Below the pieces are notes generated by a model that did no database searches, was not told where the DNA came from, and worked only from the letters and a program-made list of their open reading frames with translations. DNA of 64,000 nucleotides from SIG575 sp045542485 (GTDB taxonomy: Bacteria; Bacillota; Clostridia; Oscillospirales; Acutalibacteraceae), in NCBI GenBank assembly GCA_045542485.1, contig JAZQLC010000046.1, positions 1 to 64,000 of the forward strand. The letters are read 5' to 3'. This document shows, one piece after another, positions 25,694 to 34,772 of this stretch. Numbering within the stretch: position 1 is the stretch's first letter; every line of letters starts with the position of its first letter. A program made the translations under genes and the position numbers.

Positions 25694-26548
25694 TCAATCT
25701 GTTGTAGTAACGCCCTGACCGTCGAAACTTTTGATAACGAAAACATCCTGAAGGTCAGTTATTTTTACACCGGGATTTATCACTGCATAGACAGAAATCG
25801 TCTGTGTGTCATTGAGCACCTCTTCAACGGTACCGATAATAAGATCTTTGGGATAAACACCGCCGATACCCGATGTGCAAATGACCGAGCCGCCCGTAAT
25901 TGACGTGGTTTTCTTAAGACCGGGAAGCATACATTTTCCATCAGCAGAAAGTGAGTTTGTTGTAGTCACATAACCGTATTCTCTGCTCTGGATATCGTAA
26001 GCACCTGCATTGACATCAGGGTCAAGAATAGTTTTGACAACTGCAGTGTTGAGCTTGACGCTCGACACAACTCCCACAAGATATTTTCCGTAAATCACAG
26101 GGTCATTGACCGATATTCCTGCGTTAGTGCCCTTACCGATTACGAAAGAATAATACATATCTGCTGAATCTCTGGCAATAATTGATGCCGATTCAAATTC
26201 AAAATCAGGATTGTCTTCTTTGATTTCAAGGAATTCCTCGTAAACCGCAAGTTTCTGTTTTGCCTGTTCAAACTCCACAAGCATAAGCTGATATCTTTCT
26301 ATCTCAGCCTCAAGCTCTTCAATTTTTTCTCTGTAAGATGCTGCCGAGCGGAAATTTATTGCAAAATCCCCCATCTTCTCCGAAACATATGTTGAAAATC
26401 TTTCAACGGGAGAAAAGGCTGCACTGATAACCGAGGCTATGGGCGAAGTGCCGTTGTGAGAAATCGTTGCAAAAACAGTACCCACAATAAGCGCTGCCAC
26501 AACACAGGCAAGAATTTTAAATTTTTTGCTTTTAAAAAATTCTACCAT
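25694..26548 (-). CDS. mreC: Rod shape-determining protein MreC
   Basis: A 284-residue bitopic protein: short cytosolic start, one membrane helix ('ILACVVAALIVGTVFATI'), a coiled coil around 70-110 ('EKIEELEAEIERYQLMLVE') and the extracellular MreC beta-barrel core with 'VIGKGTNAGISVNDPVI'. MreC links MreB to PBP2 in the elongasome. It starts 29 nt after mreB. Length and domains are normal. Confidence 0.95.
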   Translation of the reverse strand: MVEFFKSKKFKILACVVAALIVGTVFATISHNGTSPIASVISAAFSPVERFSTYVSEKMGDFAINFRSAASYREKIEELEAEIERYQLMLVEFEQAKQKLAVYEEFLEIKEDNPDFEFESASIIARDSADMYYSFVIGKGTNAGISVNDPVIYGKYLVGVVSSVKLNTAVVKTILDPDVNAGAYDIQSREYGYVTTTNSLSADGKCMLPGLKKTTSITGGSVICTSGIGGVYPKDLIIGTVEEVLNDTQTISVYAVINPGVKITDLQDVFVIKSFDGQGVTTTD

Positions 26549-26577
26549 CGTTCTGTTTCCTTTCGGAATTTTTATAA

Positions 26578-27567
26578 TTAAAGTGCGTTTGATTCGAGGC
26601 TGATACCTGTTCCGTTCACAACGCAGTCCAGAGGATTCTGTGCGATATGCACGGGCATTTTTGTTTCGATTGCAATAAGCTTGTCGAGACCTCTGAGAAG
26701 TGCGCCGCCACCTGTGAGCATAATGCCGTTGTCGATAATGTCGGATGCAAGTTCGGGAGGAGTTTTCTCGAGAGTTGAACGGATTGCTTCAACAATAAGG
26801 CTTACGGAATCTGCAAGAGCTTCTCTGATTTCGTCTGCTGAAATTTCGATAAGCTTGGGAAGACCGTCAATCTGGCTTCTGCCCTTTACTGTCATTGTGC
26901 CCTCGTTTTCATAAGGGTAAGCTGAGCCGATGTTGATTTTGATTTCTTCTGCTGTTCTTTCACCGATAAGAACATTGTATTTCTTTCTGATGTGAGCAAT
27001 AATTGCCTCGTCAAGCTTGTCACCGGCGCATCTTGCAGAGCGAGATGTAACGATGTCACCAAGAGAGATAACTGCAACCTCAGCAGTACCGCCTCCGATA
27101 TCAACAACAAGACTTCCCTTTGCTTCTCTGACGGGAAGACCTGCGCCGATAGCCGCAGCCATAGGCTCTTCAATAAGGCTGACATATCTTGCACCGGCAC
27201 TTCTTGCAGCGTCATGCACAGCTCGTCTTTCAACGCTTGTAACGCCTGAAGGAATACAGATTCTCACCTTTGCTCTTGAGAAGGGTGAGCCGCTGATTGC
27301 TCTTCTGATAAATTCCTTGAGCATATCTGATGTAACATCAAAGTCAGCAATAACACCGTCTTTGAGGGGGCGTACAGCCACGATTGAGCCGGGAGTTCTG
27401 CCGATCATTTCTTTAGCTTCTGTTCCTACTGCCACAACCTTGGGAGGATTTGATCGTTCATCAACAGCAACAACTGAAGGCTCTCTGATGACAATACCCT
27501 TTCCCTTGACAAAAACAAGTGTGTTGGCAGTACCTAAATCTATTCCTACTTCCTGTGTGAATAACAT
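26578..27567 (-). CDS. mreB: Cell shape-determining actin homologue MreB
   Basis: A 329-residue bacterial actin that organises lateral wall growth. 'IDLGTANTLVF' is phosphate loop 1, 'VVDIGGGTAEVAVISLG' phosphate loop 2 and 'LTGGGALLRGLD' the adenosine-binding motif. It begins 4 nt after the upstream lipoprotein gene, which heads the operon. The protein is typical in length. Confidence 0.97.
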   Translation of the reverse strand: MLFTQEVGIDLGTANTLVFVKGKGIVIREPSVVAVDERSNPPKVVAVGTEAKEMIGRTPGSIVAVRPLKDGVIADFDVTSDMLKEFIRRAISGSPFSRAKVRICIPSGVTSVERRAVHDAARSAGARYVSLIEEPMAAAIGAGLPVREAKGSLVVDIGGGTAEVAVISLGDIVTSRSARCAGDKLDEAIIAHIRKKYNVLIGERTAEEIKINIGSAYPYENEGTMTVKGRSQIDGLPKLIEISADEIREALADSVSLIVEAIRSTLEKTPPELASDIIDNGIMLTGGGALLRGLDKLIAIETKMPVHIAQNPLDCVVNGTGISLESNAL

Positions 27568-27571
27568 AACT

Positions 27572-28225
27572 CTATTCTCCTTTTCTGAATTTTATTGTAT
27601 TGATAATTTCTTCAAAATTTTCTTCTTCAAAAGCTTTTTCATCGGCAGTGATTTTCACACTGTATATTCTGTTCTCCGCCCGGAAAACATAAATTACAAC
27701 TCTGTTTTCATAGCTGAGCTTTACTGCATTTCCGAAAGACAGAGCTGCTTCTTCCTCGTCTGCCTTACCGATTGCCCACATAATGTTTTTGATTTCATTG
27801 ACATACTCCCTTAAGGACATATCTTCCTTGCTGTTTATCGTGAGAGTTATTTTTCCTTTTACAAGCTTCACAATGTCATCGCTTTTGCTTGTCCAGCCCT
27901 CGGGGATTGCCAACCTGAAAAACTTTGTGTGAAGTTCTCCGTCAGATATAAGAACCCGGGGGAACGACACCGACTTCGTGACATATTCACCTTCCGAATT
28001 TTTTCCGGGTTTTCCGTTTTCATCTGCCACGCATACGACAAGTCCGTCCTTGTCACCGATAACCAGAAAGCCCTCTTCATCCAGAAGTGCAGAATAGGTG
28101 TTACCCTCCGTATCGGTTACAGTCTTTGCCGTAAGAGTCTCTTTTTCTTCGCCTTTTCCGCAACCGCAAAATGACAAAAGCAGGGCACTCAGAACACAAA
28201 AAAACAATATGAACTTTTTAACCAT
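27572..28225 (-). CDS. Lipoprotein of unknown function heading the mreBCD operon
   Basis: A 217-residue lipoprotein. The signal peptide ends in 'LLLSFCGCG', giving a lipobox at about residue 20-22, followed by a Glu/Lys-rich spacer. The rest is a globular extracytoplasmic domain with 'FRLAIPEGWTSKSDDIVKL', which resembles the opening of PsbP-like lipoprotein domains, but this is only suggestive. It has its own promoter and its stop lies 4 nt before mreB, so it is co-transcribed with the elongasome genes. A wall-related role is inferred from that alone. Confidence 0.75.
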   Translation of the reverse strand: MVKKFILFFCVLSALLLSFCGCGKGEEKETLTAKTVTDTEGNTYSALLDEEGFLVIGDKDGLVVCVADENGKPGKNSEGEYVTKSVSFPRVLISDGELHTKFFRLAIPEGWTSKSDDIVKLVKGKITLTINSKEDMSLREYVNEIKNIMWAIGKADEEEAALSFGNAVKLSYENRVVIYVFRAENRIYSVKITADEKAFEEENFEEIINTIKFRKGE

Positions 28226-28261
28226 TTTCTGCTTTCACCACCCCAGGGTATTCATCTTAAC

Positions 28262-28290
28262 ATTATAGCACACAATAACAAATTTTTAAA
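28262..28290 (-). promoter_or_regulatory. Likely promoter of the lipoprotein-mreB-leuS operon
   Basis: Minus strand TTTAAA (28285-28290), 17-nt spacer, perfect TATAAT (28262-28267). Confidence 0.6.
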
Positions 28291-28387
28291 GTGTTTATAT
28301 TACAAAATTTATTTTAATTTTGTGAATTATATGTAATAGTAACTAATAATCTTATAATAAACCGAATTTTAACTGCACTTTTGTTAA

Positions 28388-28415
28388 TTGACAAAACATG
28401 ACCTTGTGATATAAT
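28388..28415 (+). promoter_or_regulatory. Sigma-A promoter of glnA
   Basis: TTGACA (28388-28393), 16-nt spacer, TATAAT (28410-28415), 37 nt before the glnA ATG. I saw no clear GlnR-type palindrome. Confidence 0.75.
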
Positions 28416-28452
28416 TATAAATGGTTAAGTTTTGCAGAAGGAGATGTGCATT

Positions 28453-29772
28453 ATGCCTTACACAAAAGAAGATATACTCCGCATCGCTGAAGAAAAAGGC
28501 GTCGAGTTTATAAGACTTCAGTTCACAGACGTTTTCGGCACTCCGAAAAATGTTGCAATCACAGTAAAACAGCTTGAAAAAGCCCTTGACGGAGAGTGTA
28601 TGTTTGACGGCTCTTCAATTGAAGGCTTTGTAAGAATAGATGAATCAGATATGTATCTGAAGCCCGATATGGACACTTTTGCAATTTTCCCCTGGTGTCC
28701 TGATACAGCAAGAATGATCTGTGATGTTTACTCAACAGACGGCACTCCCTTTATGGGCGACCCGAGAAACATACTCAAAAAAGTTATCAAAGAAGCTGAG
28801 GATATGGGTTACAGCTTCAATGTAGGTCCCGAATGTGAATTTTTCCTTTTCAAACGCGACGAAAAAGGAAATCCCACAACAAAAACTGCAGACAAGGCAG
28901 GTTATTTTGATTTAGGTCCCATCGACCTCGGTGAAAACTGCCGCCGTGATATCTGTCTTGCACTTGAAAAAATCGGCTTTGAAATCGAAGCTGCCCACCA
29001 CGAATGTGCTGACGGTCAGCACGAAATCGGTTTCCGTTTCGGCGAAGTTCTTCATATTGCAGACGATGTTGTTACATTCAAATATGTTGTCAAGACTATT
29101 GCGGAAAAGCACGGTCTTCACGCAACATTTATGCCCAAACCCGTTTTCGGAATCTGCGGCTCAGGTATGCACACAAATATGTCTCTTTTCAAGAACGGTG
29201 AAAACGCTTTCTATGACCCCGAAGATGAACTTGGCTTAAGCTCTGACGCTTATTCATTCATCGCAGGTATTATGGAACACATCAAGGGTATCACAAGCTT
29301 TGCAAATCCCCTTGTCAACTCATACAAACGACTTGTTCCCGGTTACGAAGCTCCCGTTTACATCTCCTGGAGCGTAAGCAACCGAAGCAGTCTCCTGAGA
29401 ATCCCCTCAGCAAGAGGCAAGGCAACACGAGTTGAATTGAGAAGCCCCGACCCCTCATGCAACCCCTATCTTGAAATGGCACTCTGCCTTGCAGCAGGTC
29501 TTGACGGTATCAGAAGAAAGCTTAAACCCGTTGCTCCCATTTATGACAACCTTTACGATATGTCCGACGAAGAATTGAAAGAAAACAATGTTGAGATGCT
29601 TCCCAAAACTCTTCGCGAAGCAATCAAAGAAAGTATTGCCGATCCCTTTGTACGCGAAACTGTCGGTGAGCACATATTCGAAAAATATATCGAAGGTAAA
29701 AAAGCCGAATGGAAAGAGTACAGCATTATGGTTTCTCAGTGGGAAATCAATAACTACCTCATAAAATACTAA
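28453..29772 (+). CDS. glnA: Glutamine synthetase type I (alpha class)
   Basis: A protein of about 439 residues that makes glutamine from glutamate, ammonia and ATP. Visible motifs are 'FTDVFGTPKN' near the start, 'MFDGSSIEGF', 'GPECEFFLF' (metal-binding Glu), the 'CGSGMHTNMS' region and 'NRSSLLRIP' / 'RVELRSPDPSCNPYL'. The length is that of GSI-alpha, which is normally feedback-regulated rather than adenylylated. I chose the ATG at 28453 with AAGGAG upstream; an in-frame start at 28432 overlaps the ribosome-binding site. It is monocistronic with a strong terminator. Confidence 0.97.
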   Translation: MPYTKEDILRIAEEKGVEFIRLQFTDVFGTPKNVAITVKQLEKALDGECMFDGSSIEGFVRIDESDMYLKPDMDTFAIFPWCPDTARMICDVYSTDGTPFMGDPRNILKKVIKEAEDMGYSFNVGPECEFFLFKRDEKGNPTTKTADKAGYFDLGPIDLGENCRRDICLALEKIGFEIEAAHHECADGQHEIGFRFGEVLHIADDVVTFKYVVKTIAEKHGLHATFMPKPVFGICGSGMHTNMSLFKNGENAFYDPEDELGLSSDAYSFIAGIMEHIKGITSFANPLVNSYKRLVPGYEAPVYISWSVSNRSSLLRIPSARGKATRVELRSPDPSCNPYLEMALCLAAGLDGIRRKLKPVAPIYDNLYDMSDEELKENNVEMLPKTLREAIKESIADPFVRETVGEHIFEKYIEGKKAEWKEYSIMVSQWEINNYLIKY

Positions 29773-29779
29773 AAAAATC

Positions 29780-29809
29780 AAAGCAGCTAAATTTTTAGCT
29801 GCTTTTTTG
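29780..29809 (+). terminator. Intrinsic terminator of glnA
   Basis: AAAGCAGCTAAA / TTTAGCTGCTTT hairpin with TTTTT. Confidence 0.88.
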
Positions 29810-29820
29810 GAGTTGAAAAT

Positions 29821-31506
29821 ATGAAGAAAAACATCGGTGTTATAATCTGTGCAGCCGTGGCAGTGATTGCCGTGGTTGTATCCGTTTTCACTTTCTTTGA
29901 ACACAGAGGAAATCTTGCAGAAATTGAAACAGAGCCCTCTTCAGGTTTTGAAAACAATGAAGGAACAACAGAACCTCAGGCAAAAGCCTTTTCCCCCTAT
30001 GCTACATCTGCCACAAATCCCGAAAACTTCGGTCTCAAAACTGAGATTTATTCAGGTAGCACAAAAATCGAAGCCTTCTCTCTGGGTCAGATAAACTTCG
30101 GCACAGAGAACAACTACTCTGCCCTGGACGGCATTATCACTTTCAGAGGTAACAACTTCCGCGACAGCGCTGTTTTCGGCACGGCAGATCTGACAAACAA
30201 AAACTTTGAGGATACCTGGCAGGTAACAACAGGCGCACTTTCCTCAGGCTCAGGCTATCCTGCCTGGACGGGCAGCGGCTGGACAGGTCAGCCCCTCATC
30301 GTCAAGTGGGATGCTGAAACAAAAAGCCATATGAATATGTTCGATGACAAAAAGGCGAAAGAGGACCTTGTTGAAGTAATTTACGCCACCATGTCAGGCA
30401 CTATTTATTTCCTTGACCTTGAAGACGGAACACCTACAAGAGAGTCAATAAGTCTTGGCTACACCTTCAAAGGCGCAGGTGCTCTTGACCCCAGAGGCTA
30501 TCCTCTTATGTATGTGGGTGCAGGTGACTATAACCCCTCCGGCGCAGCACCGAAAATGTATATCATCAATCTTCTTGACTGCTCAATTCTCAAAGAATAT
30601 AACGGCGCTGATTCCGTCGCACACAGAACATGGGGTGCTTTTGACTCCTCTGCTCTCGTATGCGCTGCAGCTGACACTCTCATTTATCCTTGTGAAAACG
30701 GACTTATCTACACAATCCGTCTTAATTCAAACTACGACAAAACAAACGGCACAATGACCATCAATCCTGATGAGCCGATCAAGCTCAAGGTCACAACAAA
30801 GCGCAGTAACCTTACAACTTACTGGTACGGCTTCGAAACAAGCCCTGTAATCTACGATAAATATATGTACATCGCAGACAACGGCGGTTACCTCTACTGC
30901 ATAGATATGACAACACTTTCTGTTGTCTGGATGCAGGATGTTGTTGATGACACAAACTGCTCTCCCGTCCTTGAAAAAGAAGGCGATAAGGTTTATCTCT
31001 ACATTTCCACATCTCTTCACTGGACTCAGCAGAACGGCAGAGGAGACATTCCCGTATTTAAAATTGACGCGGAAAACGGCGAAATCGTCTGGAAGCAGAC
31101 ATTCAACTGCTCTACAATTCCCGACACATCAGGTGGTGTGCAGGGTACAATCGCTCTCGGCAAAAACGACTGTGCCGACTTCATCTATGTTCCCCTTGCA
31201 CATTTCCCCGACAGATACCGCGGCGGTGTGGCTGCACTCAGAAAAGACACGGGTGAACAGGTATGGTTCTATGACGGCACAAATTACACCTGGTCTTCAC
31301 CGGTTGTTGTGACAGGTGCAGACGGAAACAGCGTTGTAATCAATGCGGATGTATCAGGCGAACTTGTTATGCTTGACGCAAAAACAGGTGAGCTTATCAG
31401 AAAAATCACTCCCGGCAGTCTCATCGAAGCTTCACCTGCAATTTATAACGATATGCTCGTTCTTGGTCTGAGAAATCAGAAAATCAAAGGAATAAAACTC
31501 TCATGA
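29821..31506 (+). CDS. Membrane-anchored PQQ-like beta-propeller protein
   Basis: A 561-residue protein with an N-terminal membrane anchor or signal ('IICAAVAVIAVVVSVFTFF'), an acidic Thr/Glu-rich spacer and a beta-propeller from about residue 90. Propeller-like blades carry motifs such as 'YLYCIDMTTLSVVWMQDV', 'FKIDAENGEIVWKQTF', 'ALRKDTGEQVWFYDG' and 'VMLDAKTGELIRKI', as in PQQ-binding-like repeat proteins. Such proteins often act as extracellular scaffolds rather than PQQ enzymes. It ends with a 4-nt overlap with hemW, so the two are coupled, but I know of no functional link. Its promoter is not obvious; it follows the glnA terminator closely. Confidence 0.8.
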   Translation: MKKNIGVIICAAVAVIAVVVSVFTFFEHRGNLAEIETEPSSGFENNEGTTEPQAKAFSPYATSATNPENFGLKTEIYSGSTKIEAFSLGQINFGTENNYSALDGIITFRGNNFRDSAVFGTADLTNKNFEDTWQVTTGALSSGSGYPAWTGSGWTGQPLIVKWDAETKSHMNMFDDKKAKEDLVEVIYATMSGTIYFLDLEDGTPTRESISLGYTFKGAGALDPRGYPLMYVGAGDYNPSGAAPKMYIINLLDCSILKEYNGADSVAHRTWGAFDSSALVCAAADTLIYPCENGLIYTIRLNSNYDKTNGTMTINPDEPIKLKVTTKRSNLTTYWYGFETSPVIYDKYMYIADNGGYLYCIDMTTLSVVWMQDVVDDTNCSPVLEKEGDKVYLYISTSLHWTQQNGRGDIPVFKIDAENGEIVWKQTFNCSTIPDTSGGVQGTIALGKNDCADFIYVPLAHFPDRYRGGVAALRKDTGEQVWFYDGTNYTWSSPVVVTGADGNSVVINADVSGELVMLDAKTGELIRKITPGSLIEASPAIYNDMLVLGLRNQKIKGIKLS

Positions 31507-32594
31507 TGAAAAAAGGTGTTTATATTCACATTCCTTTCTGTCAGAGCAAGTGTCCCTACTGCGACTTTTATTCTATGAGGGGCACGGAAGAAAAGAAGGA
31601 TTTGTACCTTGACGCATTGATAAGAGAAATTTCTTCTCACAAAAATATATCTGCCGACACTATCTATTTAGGCGGCGGAACACCTTCGGTTTTCGGCAAA
31701 GAAAGACTGAGAAAACTCATTGAAAGCGCAAAAAAACAGTTTCATTTTTCAGAGGGTGAAATCACTGTGGAAGTCAATCCCTCAAGCTGTGATGAAGAGT
31801 TAATCAAAACTCTTTCAGAAATCGGAGTAAACAGAATTTCAGTGGGGCTTCAATCGGCAATTAATGAAGAGAGAAAACTTCTCGGCAGACATTCAGATAC
31901 GGAGAAAGTAAAAGAAGCAATTGAGTTTTGCAAAAAATACGAAACAGAAAACATATCACTGGATGTTATGCTGGGTGTCCCCGGACAAACAACAGAAAGC
32001 CTTGAAGAAACGCTCACTTTCGTCGTGAATTCAGGGGCAAAGCACATCAGCGCATATATCCTGAAAATCGAGGAAAATACACTCTTTTTCAGACGCAGAG
32101 ACACTCTGCCTCTCCCCGACGAGGACACTGTCTGCGATATGTATGAATTTACTTGTGAATATCTTGAAAAAGCAGGATTTCACCAATATGAAATTTCCAA
32201 CTTTTCAAAAGAAAATTATGAAAGCAAACACAATTTAAAATATTGGAATTCAGAAGAATATCTGGGCCTTGGTCCTGCCGCACATTCTTATCTTGACGGA
32301 AAAAGATTCTATCACGAAAGAAACTTTGAAGAATATCTGAAAAATCCCACAGAATATATTCCCGACGGTGACGGCGGAAGCTTTGAAGAATTTTCAATGC
32401 TGAAGCTGAGACTGACAAAGGGCGTTTCCAAAAAAGAAATCTCCCAAAAATTCGGGGAAGAAAAATTCAAAAAGCTTCTGGAAAATTCGCAGAAATTCAT
32501 CAATATTAAGCTGATGGAATATGACGGAGAAAATCTGTTCTTTACAAGGCAGGGCTTTCTCCTTTCCAACACAATTTTATCCGAAATAATTTAA
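31503..32594 (+). CDS. hemW: Radical SAM heme chaperone HemW
   Basis: A 363-residue radical SAM protein. 'YIHIPFCQSKCPYCDFY' gives the CxxxCxxC cluster motif, and 'IYLGGGTPS' and 'SVGLQS' follow in the usual order. HemW-type proteins bind heme and an iron-sulfur cluster and are related to coproporphyrinogen dehydrogenase HemN but lack its extra N-terminal part; the length fits HemW. It overlaps the upstream propeller gene by 4 nt. The start has two consecutive ATG codons. Confidence 0.93.
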   Translation: MMKKGVYIHIPFCQSKCPYCDFYSMRGTEEKKDLYLDALIREISSHKNISADTIYLGGGTPSVFGKERLRKLIESAKKQFHFSEGEITVEVNPSSCDEELIKTLSEIGVNRISVGLQSAINEERKLLGRHSDTEKVKEAIEFCKKYETENISLDVMLGVPGQTTESLEETLTFVVNSGAKHISAYILKIEENTLFFRRRDTLPLPDEDTVCDMYEFTCEYLEKAGFHQYEISNFSKENYESKHNLKYWNSEEYLGLGPAAHSYLDGKRFYHERNFEEYLKNPTEYIPDGDGGSFEEFSMLKLRLTKGVSKKEISQKFGEEKFKKLLENSQKFINIKLMEYDGENLFFTRQGFLLSNTILSEII

Positions 32595-32601
32595 GTGAAA
32601 A

Positions 32602-32634
32602 ATCCCCATCGCATCAGCGGTGGGGATAAATTTT
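32602..32634. terminator. Bidirectional terminator between hemW and the 32633-33100 gene
   Basis: ATCCCCA(T)CGC / GCG(G)TGGGGAT hairpin with ATC-rich loop; followed by AAATTTTAT on the plus strand and TTTTTC on the minus strand. Confidence 0.75.
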
Positions 32635-33100
32635 ATATATCGTTGTAAAAATAATATAGTATCTGTGAATCCGTATCAAAATAATACATACAGAAGAATG
32701 TGTAACTATTACCGTTTGAAATGTAATAATAATCACCCGTATCAATAACGGATTTATCGAAATCGAAAACTTCTTTTATACTCTCAATGCCATCCGAACC
32801 GAAGTTATTGATAAACGATTCATATCCGTCAATATATTTGAAAATTTCTTCTGCATCTTCTTTGGTCACTTTTTTGAAGGATTCCGCCGACTCCATATCT
32901 TCTTCGGAAACATTTTTATAAAAATATTTTCCATAGTCCGTGTAATCCTGCCAGAATCCATAGGAATAAATTTCCTTGCTTCTGTAAATGGGCAGTTCTT
33001 TGAGTATAGGATTAGTAAAGTATGACAGGTAGTCAAAACCAAAATATCCTGCAAGTGCTATGACCAATATCGGCACTAAAACCCAAATAAGTTTTTTCAT
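32633..33100 (-). CDS. Membrane-anchored protein of unknown function
   Basis: A 155-residue protein with one N-terminal helix or signal ('IWVLVPILVIALAGYFGFDY') and an extracytoplasmic part rich in Tyr, Phe and Asp ('YSYGFWQDYTDYGKYFYKN'). I do not recognise a family. It is the last gene of the DUF2975-XRE operon, 2 nt after the 33103-33906 gene, so it should be co-regulated with that module. Confidence 0.65.
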   Translation of the reverse strand: MKKLIWVLVPILVIALAGYFGFDYLSYFTNPILKELPIYRSKEIYSYGFWQDYTDYGKYFYKNVSEEDMESAESFKKVTKEDAEEIFKYIDGYESFINNFGSDGIESIKEVFDFDKSVIDTGDYYYISNGNSYTFFCMYYFDTDSQILYYFYNDI

Positions 33101-33102
33101 AT

Positions 33103-33906
33103 CTATTCTCCTTTTACAGTAACGGTATCTGTTTTCGTATTCAGTATCAGAATCTCGTCATAGCATATTTCCATGGTTGTGAAGAATTCGCCTTTAATTG
33201 TATAAGACTCGTCTTTTTTAAAATCAAGACCCTCGTTTGAAGAAGAAAACTCAAAATCATTATAATACGGCACAATAAGTCTGAAGCTGACTTTTTCGTC
33301 TTTTTCTTTTGTAACATCTGATACATGACCCTCATACACAACCTCATAACCTTTCAGAATCTGGTCTGTGTTAAAGTTGTCATCAAAGTCATAGAGCTTC
33401 CAGCCGTTGCCAAGATTTATTATTTCAAAAGGCTTTTCGTCTCCCCTTTTCCATTCCGAAAAAACAATATTTTCTTCCTTGCAAAATTCCGCAAACTCTC
33501 TCTGGGTATCAAAGATGATTTCCGTTTCCTCTGCAGTATTGAATATGACAAATTTATCCTCTTCATCAGAAAGGTTATCGTAAACGCAGTGGAAAGCAAC
33601 TGTATCTTTTCCGTTGGTTGCATACTTTTTAACATCTTCCCATTCTTCAACAATATAATTTTTATTATTCTTGTCACCGTCGGCATAATAGTAGATGCTT
33701 TGCATTTTGTTGTCGAGATTTTCGATGTAACAATCCTTGTGGATTTCAGTTACAGTGGTGCCCGATGAATTTTCTGTTTCAAAAAGATCCAACACCTGAA
33801 GAAAAACAAAGCCGTAGAAAGATCCCGTCGATACACTGAGAAGTGCGTATTGCAAAACGAATAACGGAATCAGAAAAAACAGAGCTTTCCTTTTTACTTT
33901 TTTCAT
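33103..33906 (-). CDS. Membrane-anchored protein of unknown function
   Basis: A protein of about 267 residues beginning 'MKKVKRKALFFLIPLFVLQY', a signal anchor, followed by a soluble extracytoplasmic region with an OB-like C-terminal part ('EKVSFRLIVPYYNDFEF', 'YTIKGEFFTTMEICYDEIL'). I chose the ATG at 33906, which nearly touches the XRE stop codon and is preceded by GGAAGAG; a longer in-frame ORF to 33972 would run inside the XRE gene. No known family is recognised. Position implies joint expression with the regulator and DUF2975 protein. Confidence 0.65.
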   Translation of the reverse strand: MKKVKRKALFFLIPLFVLQYALLSVSTGSFYGFVFLQVLDLFETENSSGTTVTEIHKDCYIENLDNKMQSIYYYADGDKNNKNYIVEEWEDVKKYATNGKDTVAFHCVYDNLSDEEDKFVIFNTAEETEIIFDTQREFAEFCKEENIVFSEWKRGDEKPFEIINLGNGWKLYDFDDNFNTDQILKGYEVVYEGHVSDVTKEKDEKVSFRLIVPYYNDFEFSSSNEGLDFKKDESYTIKGEFFTTMEICYDEILILNTKTDTVTVKGE

Positions 33907-33907
33907 A

Positions 33908-34111
33908 TCACTCTTCCACATATTCAATAATATCCTCAACTCTGCAATCAAGCGCCTTACAGATTGCATCAAGGGTTGAAAATCTTATTGCCTTCGCTTT
34001 GTTGTTTTTAAGGACAGAAAGATTTGCAAGAGTTATTCCCACTTTTTCAGAGAGCTCATTCAGCGACATTTTTCTTTTCGCCATCATTACATCAAGATTT
34101 ATAACTATCAT
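33908..34111 (-). CDS. Small XRE regulator (YozG-like)
   Basis: A 67-residue protein that is almost only a HTH domain: 'MAKRKMSLNELSEKVGITLA' and 'NLSVLKNNKAKAIRFSTLD', ending 'CKALDCRVEDIIEYVEE'. This compact type regularly pairs with DUF2975 membrane proteins in firmicutes. It lies 15 nt after the DUF2975 gene and just before two unknown membrane proteins. It probably regulates its own operon through the inverted repeat at 34673-34691. Confidence 0.9.
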   Translation of the reverse strand: MIVINLDVMMAKRKMSLNELSEKVGITLANLSVLKNNKAKAIRFSTLDAICKALDCRVEDIIEYVEE

Positions 34112-34126
34112 TTTTCTTTCTCCGTC

Positions 34127-34600
34127 TTATATTGTCAGGTCGTCTTCATTTTTGATTTCCACTGCTTCCGCAATAACATTTTTAATCACTCTCAGACAGA
34201 CTCCGAGAAATGTACCTAAGAAAGCCACGATAAAACTGAGCTGAAAATAAATTCCTAAAAATGCAAACAGAAAACACACGGCAAAACAACACCAGGAAAC
34301 CCTGCGGATAAGCGAAACCGTGATGTCCGTAAACACCAGACCCTTTTTTACTCTCAAAAGAAGGAAGAACAAAAAAATGTCTGCAACAATGAAAACTGCA
34401 AGAATAAGGTAAGATGCAATATGTACAAAAATTCTTCCCGTTTGTGTAATTTCTGTCAGGCCTCCGATAACATCCTGCGCGTCAATAAGACTGTTTACAA
34501 GAGCAGGAGCCACAAAAAGCCCTGCTGCACACGCAGCAAAAAACAGAACAGACACTGCAACAGAAAGATTTATCGATACTTTATTCGAAACTTTAAACAT
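34127..34600 (-). CDS. DUF2975 membrane protein
   Basis: A 157-residue protein with four membrane helices, matching the DUF2975 family (PF11188). Helices lie at about 12-33, 55-85, 100-120 and 123-145, and the C-terminus 'AVEIKNEDDLTI' is the usual acidic end. The family pairs with small XRE proteins and is suspected to sense a membrane signal that controls the regulator; this is not established. It heads the operon, with a consensus promoter. Confidence 0.85.
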   Translation of the reverse strand: MFKVSNKVSINLSVAVSVLFFAACAAGLFVAPALVNSLIDAQDVIGGLTEITQTGRIFVHIASYLILAVFIVADIFLFFLLLRVKKGLVFTDITVSLIRRVSWCCFAVCFLFAFLGIYFQLSFIVAFLGTFLGVCLRVIKNVIAEAVEIKNEDDLTI

Positions 34601-34637
34601 AATCTTTTCCTCCGAACAAAATGTATTTTACAGCATC

Positions 34638-34666
34638 ATTATAGCTTTGATTTTTGCGTTTGTCAA
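34638..34666 (-). promoter_or_regulatory. Consensus promoter of the DUF2975-XRE operon
   Basis: Minus strand TTGACA (34661-34666), 17-nt spacer, TATAAT (34638-34643). Both hexamers match consensus perfectly. Confidence 0.85.
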
Positions 34667-34672
34667 TATATT

Positions 34673-34691
34673 TTTATCGTATTTCGATAAA
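34673..34691. promoter_or_regulatory. Inverted repeat, candidate XRE operator
   Basis: TTTATCG, 5 nt, CGATAAA: perfect 7-nt arms 6 nt upstream of the DUF2975 -35 box and 23 nt from the -35 box of the divergent 34773 gene. The position could affect both promoters. Confidence 0.55.
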
Positions 34692-34714
34692 TTTATATAA
34701 AACACACAATTAGT

Positions 34715-34743
34715 TTGACTTTATTTCCATATTGTATTAAAAT
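34715..34743 (+). promoter_or_regulatory. Likely promoter of the 34773-37585 gene pair
   Basis: TTGACT (34715-34720), 17-nt spacer, TAAAAT (34738-34743); the ATG at 34773 has AGAGGTG upstream. Confidence 0.65.
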
Positions 34744-34772
34744 ATTTTCATAAAACAGAAAGAGGTGTTTTT

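Noticed and set aside
28226..28452. GlnR-type operator in the glnA promoter region
   Set aside because: I found no TGTNA-N7-TNACA-like palindrome near the promoter.
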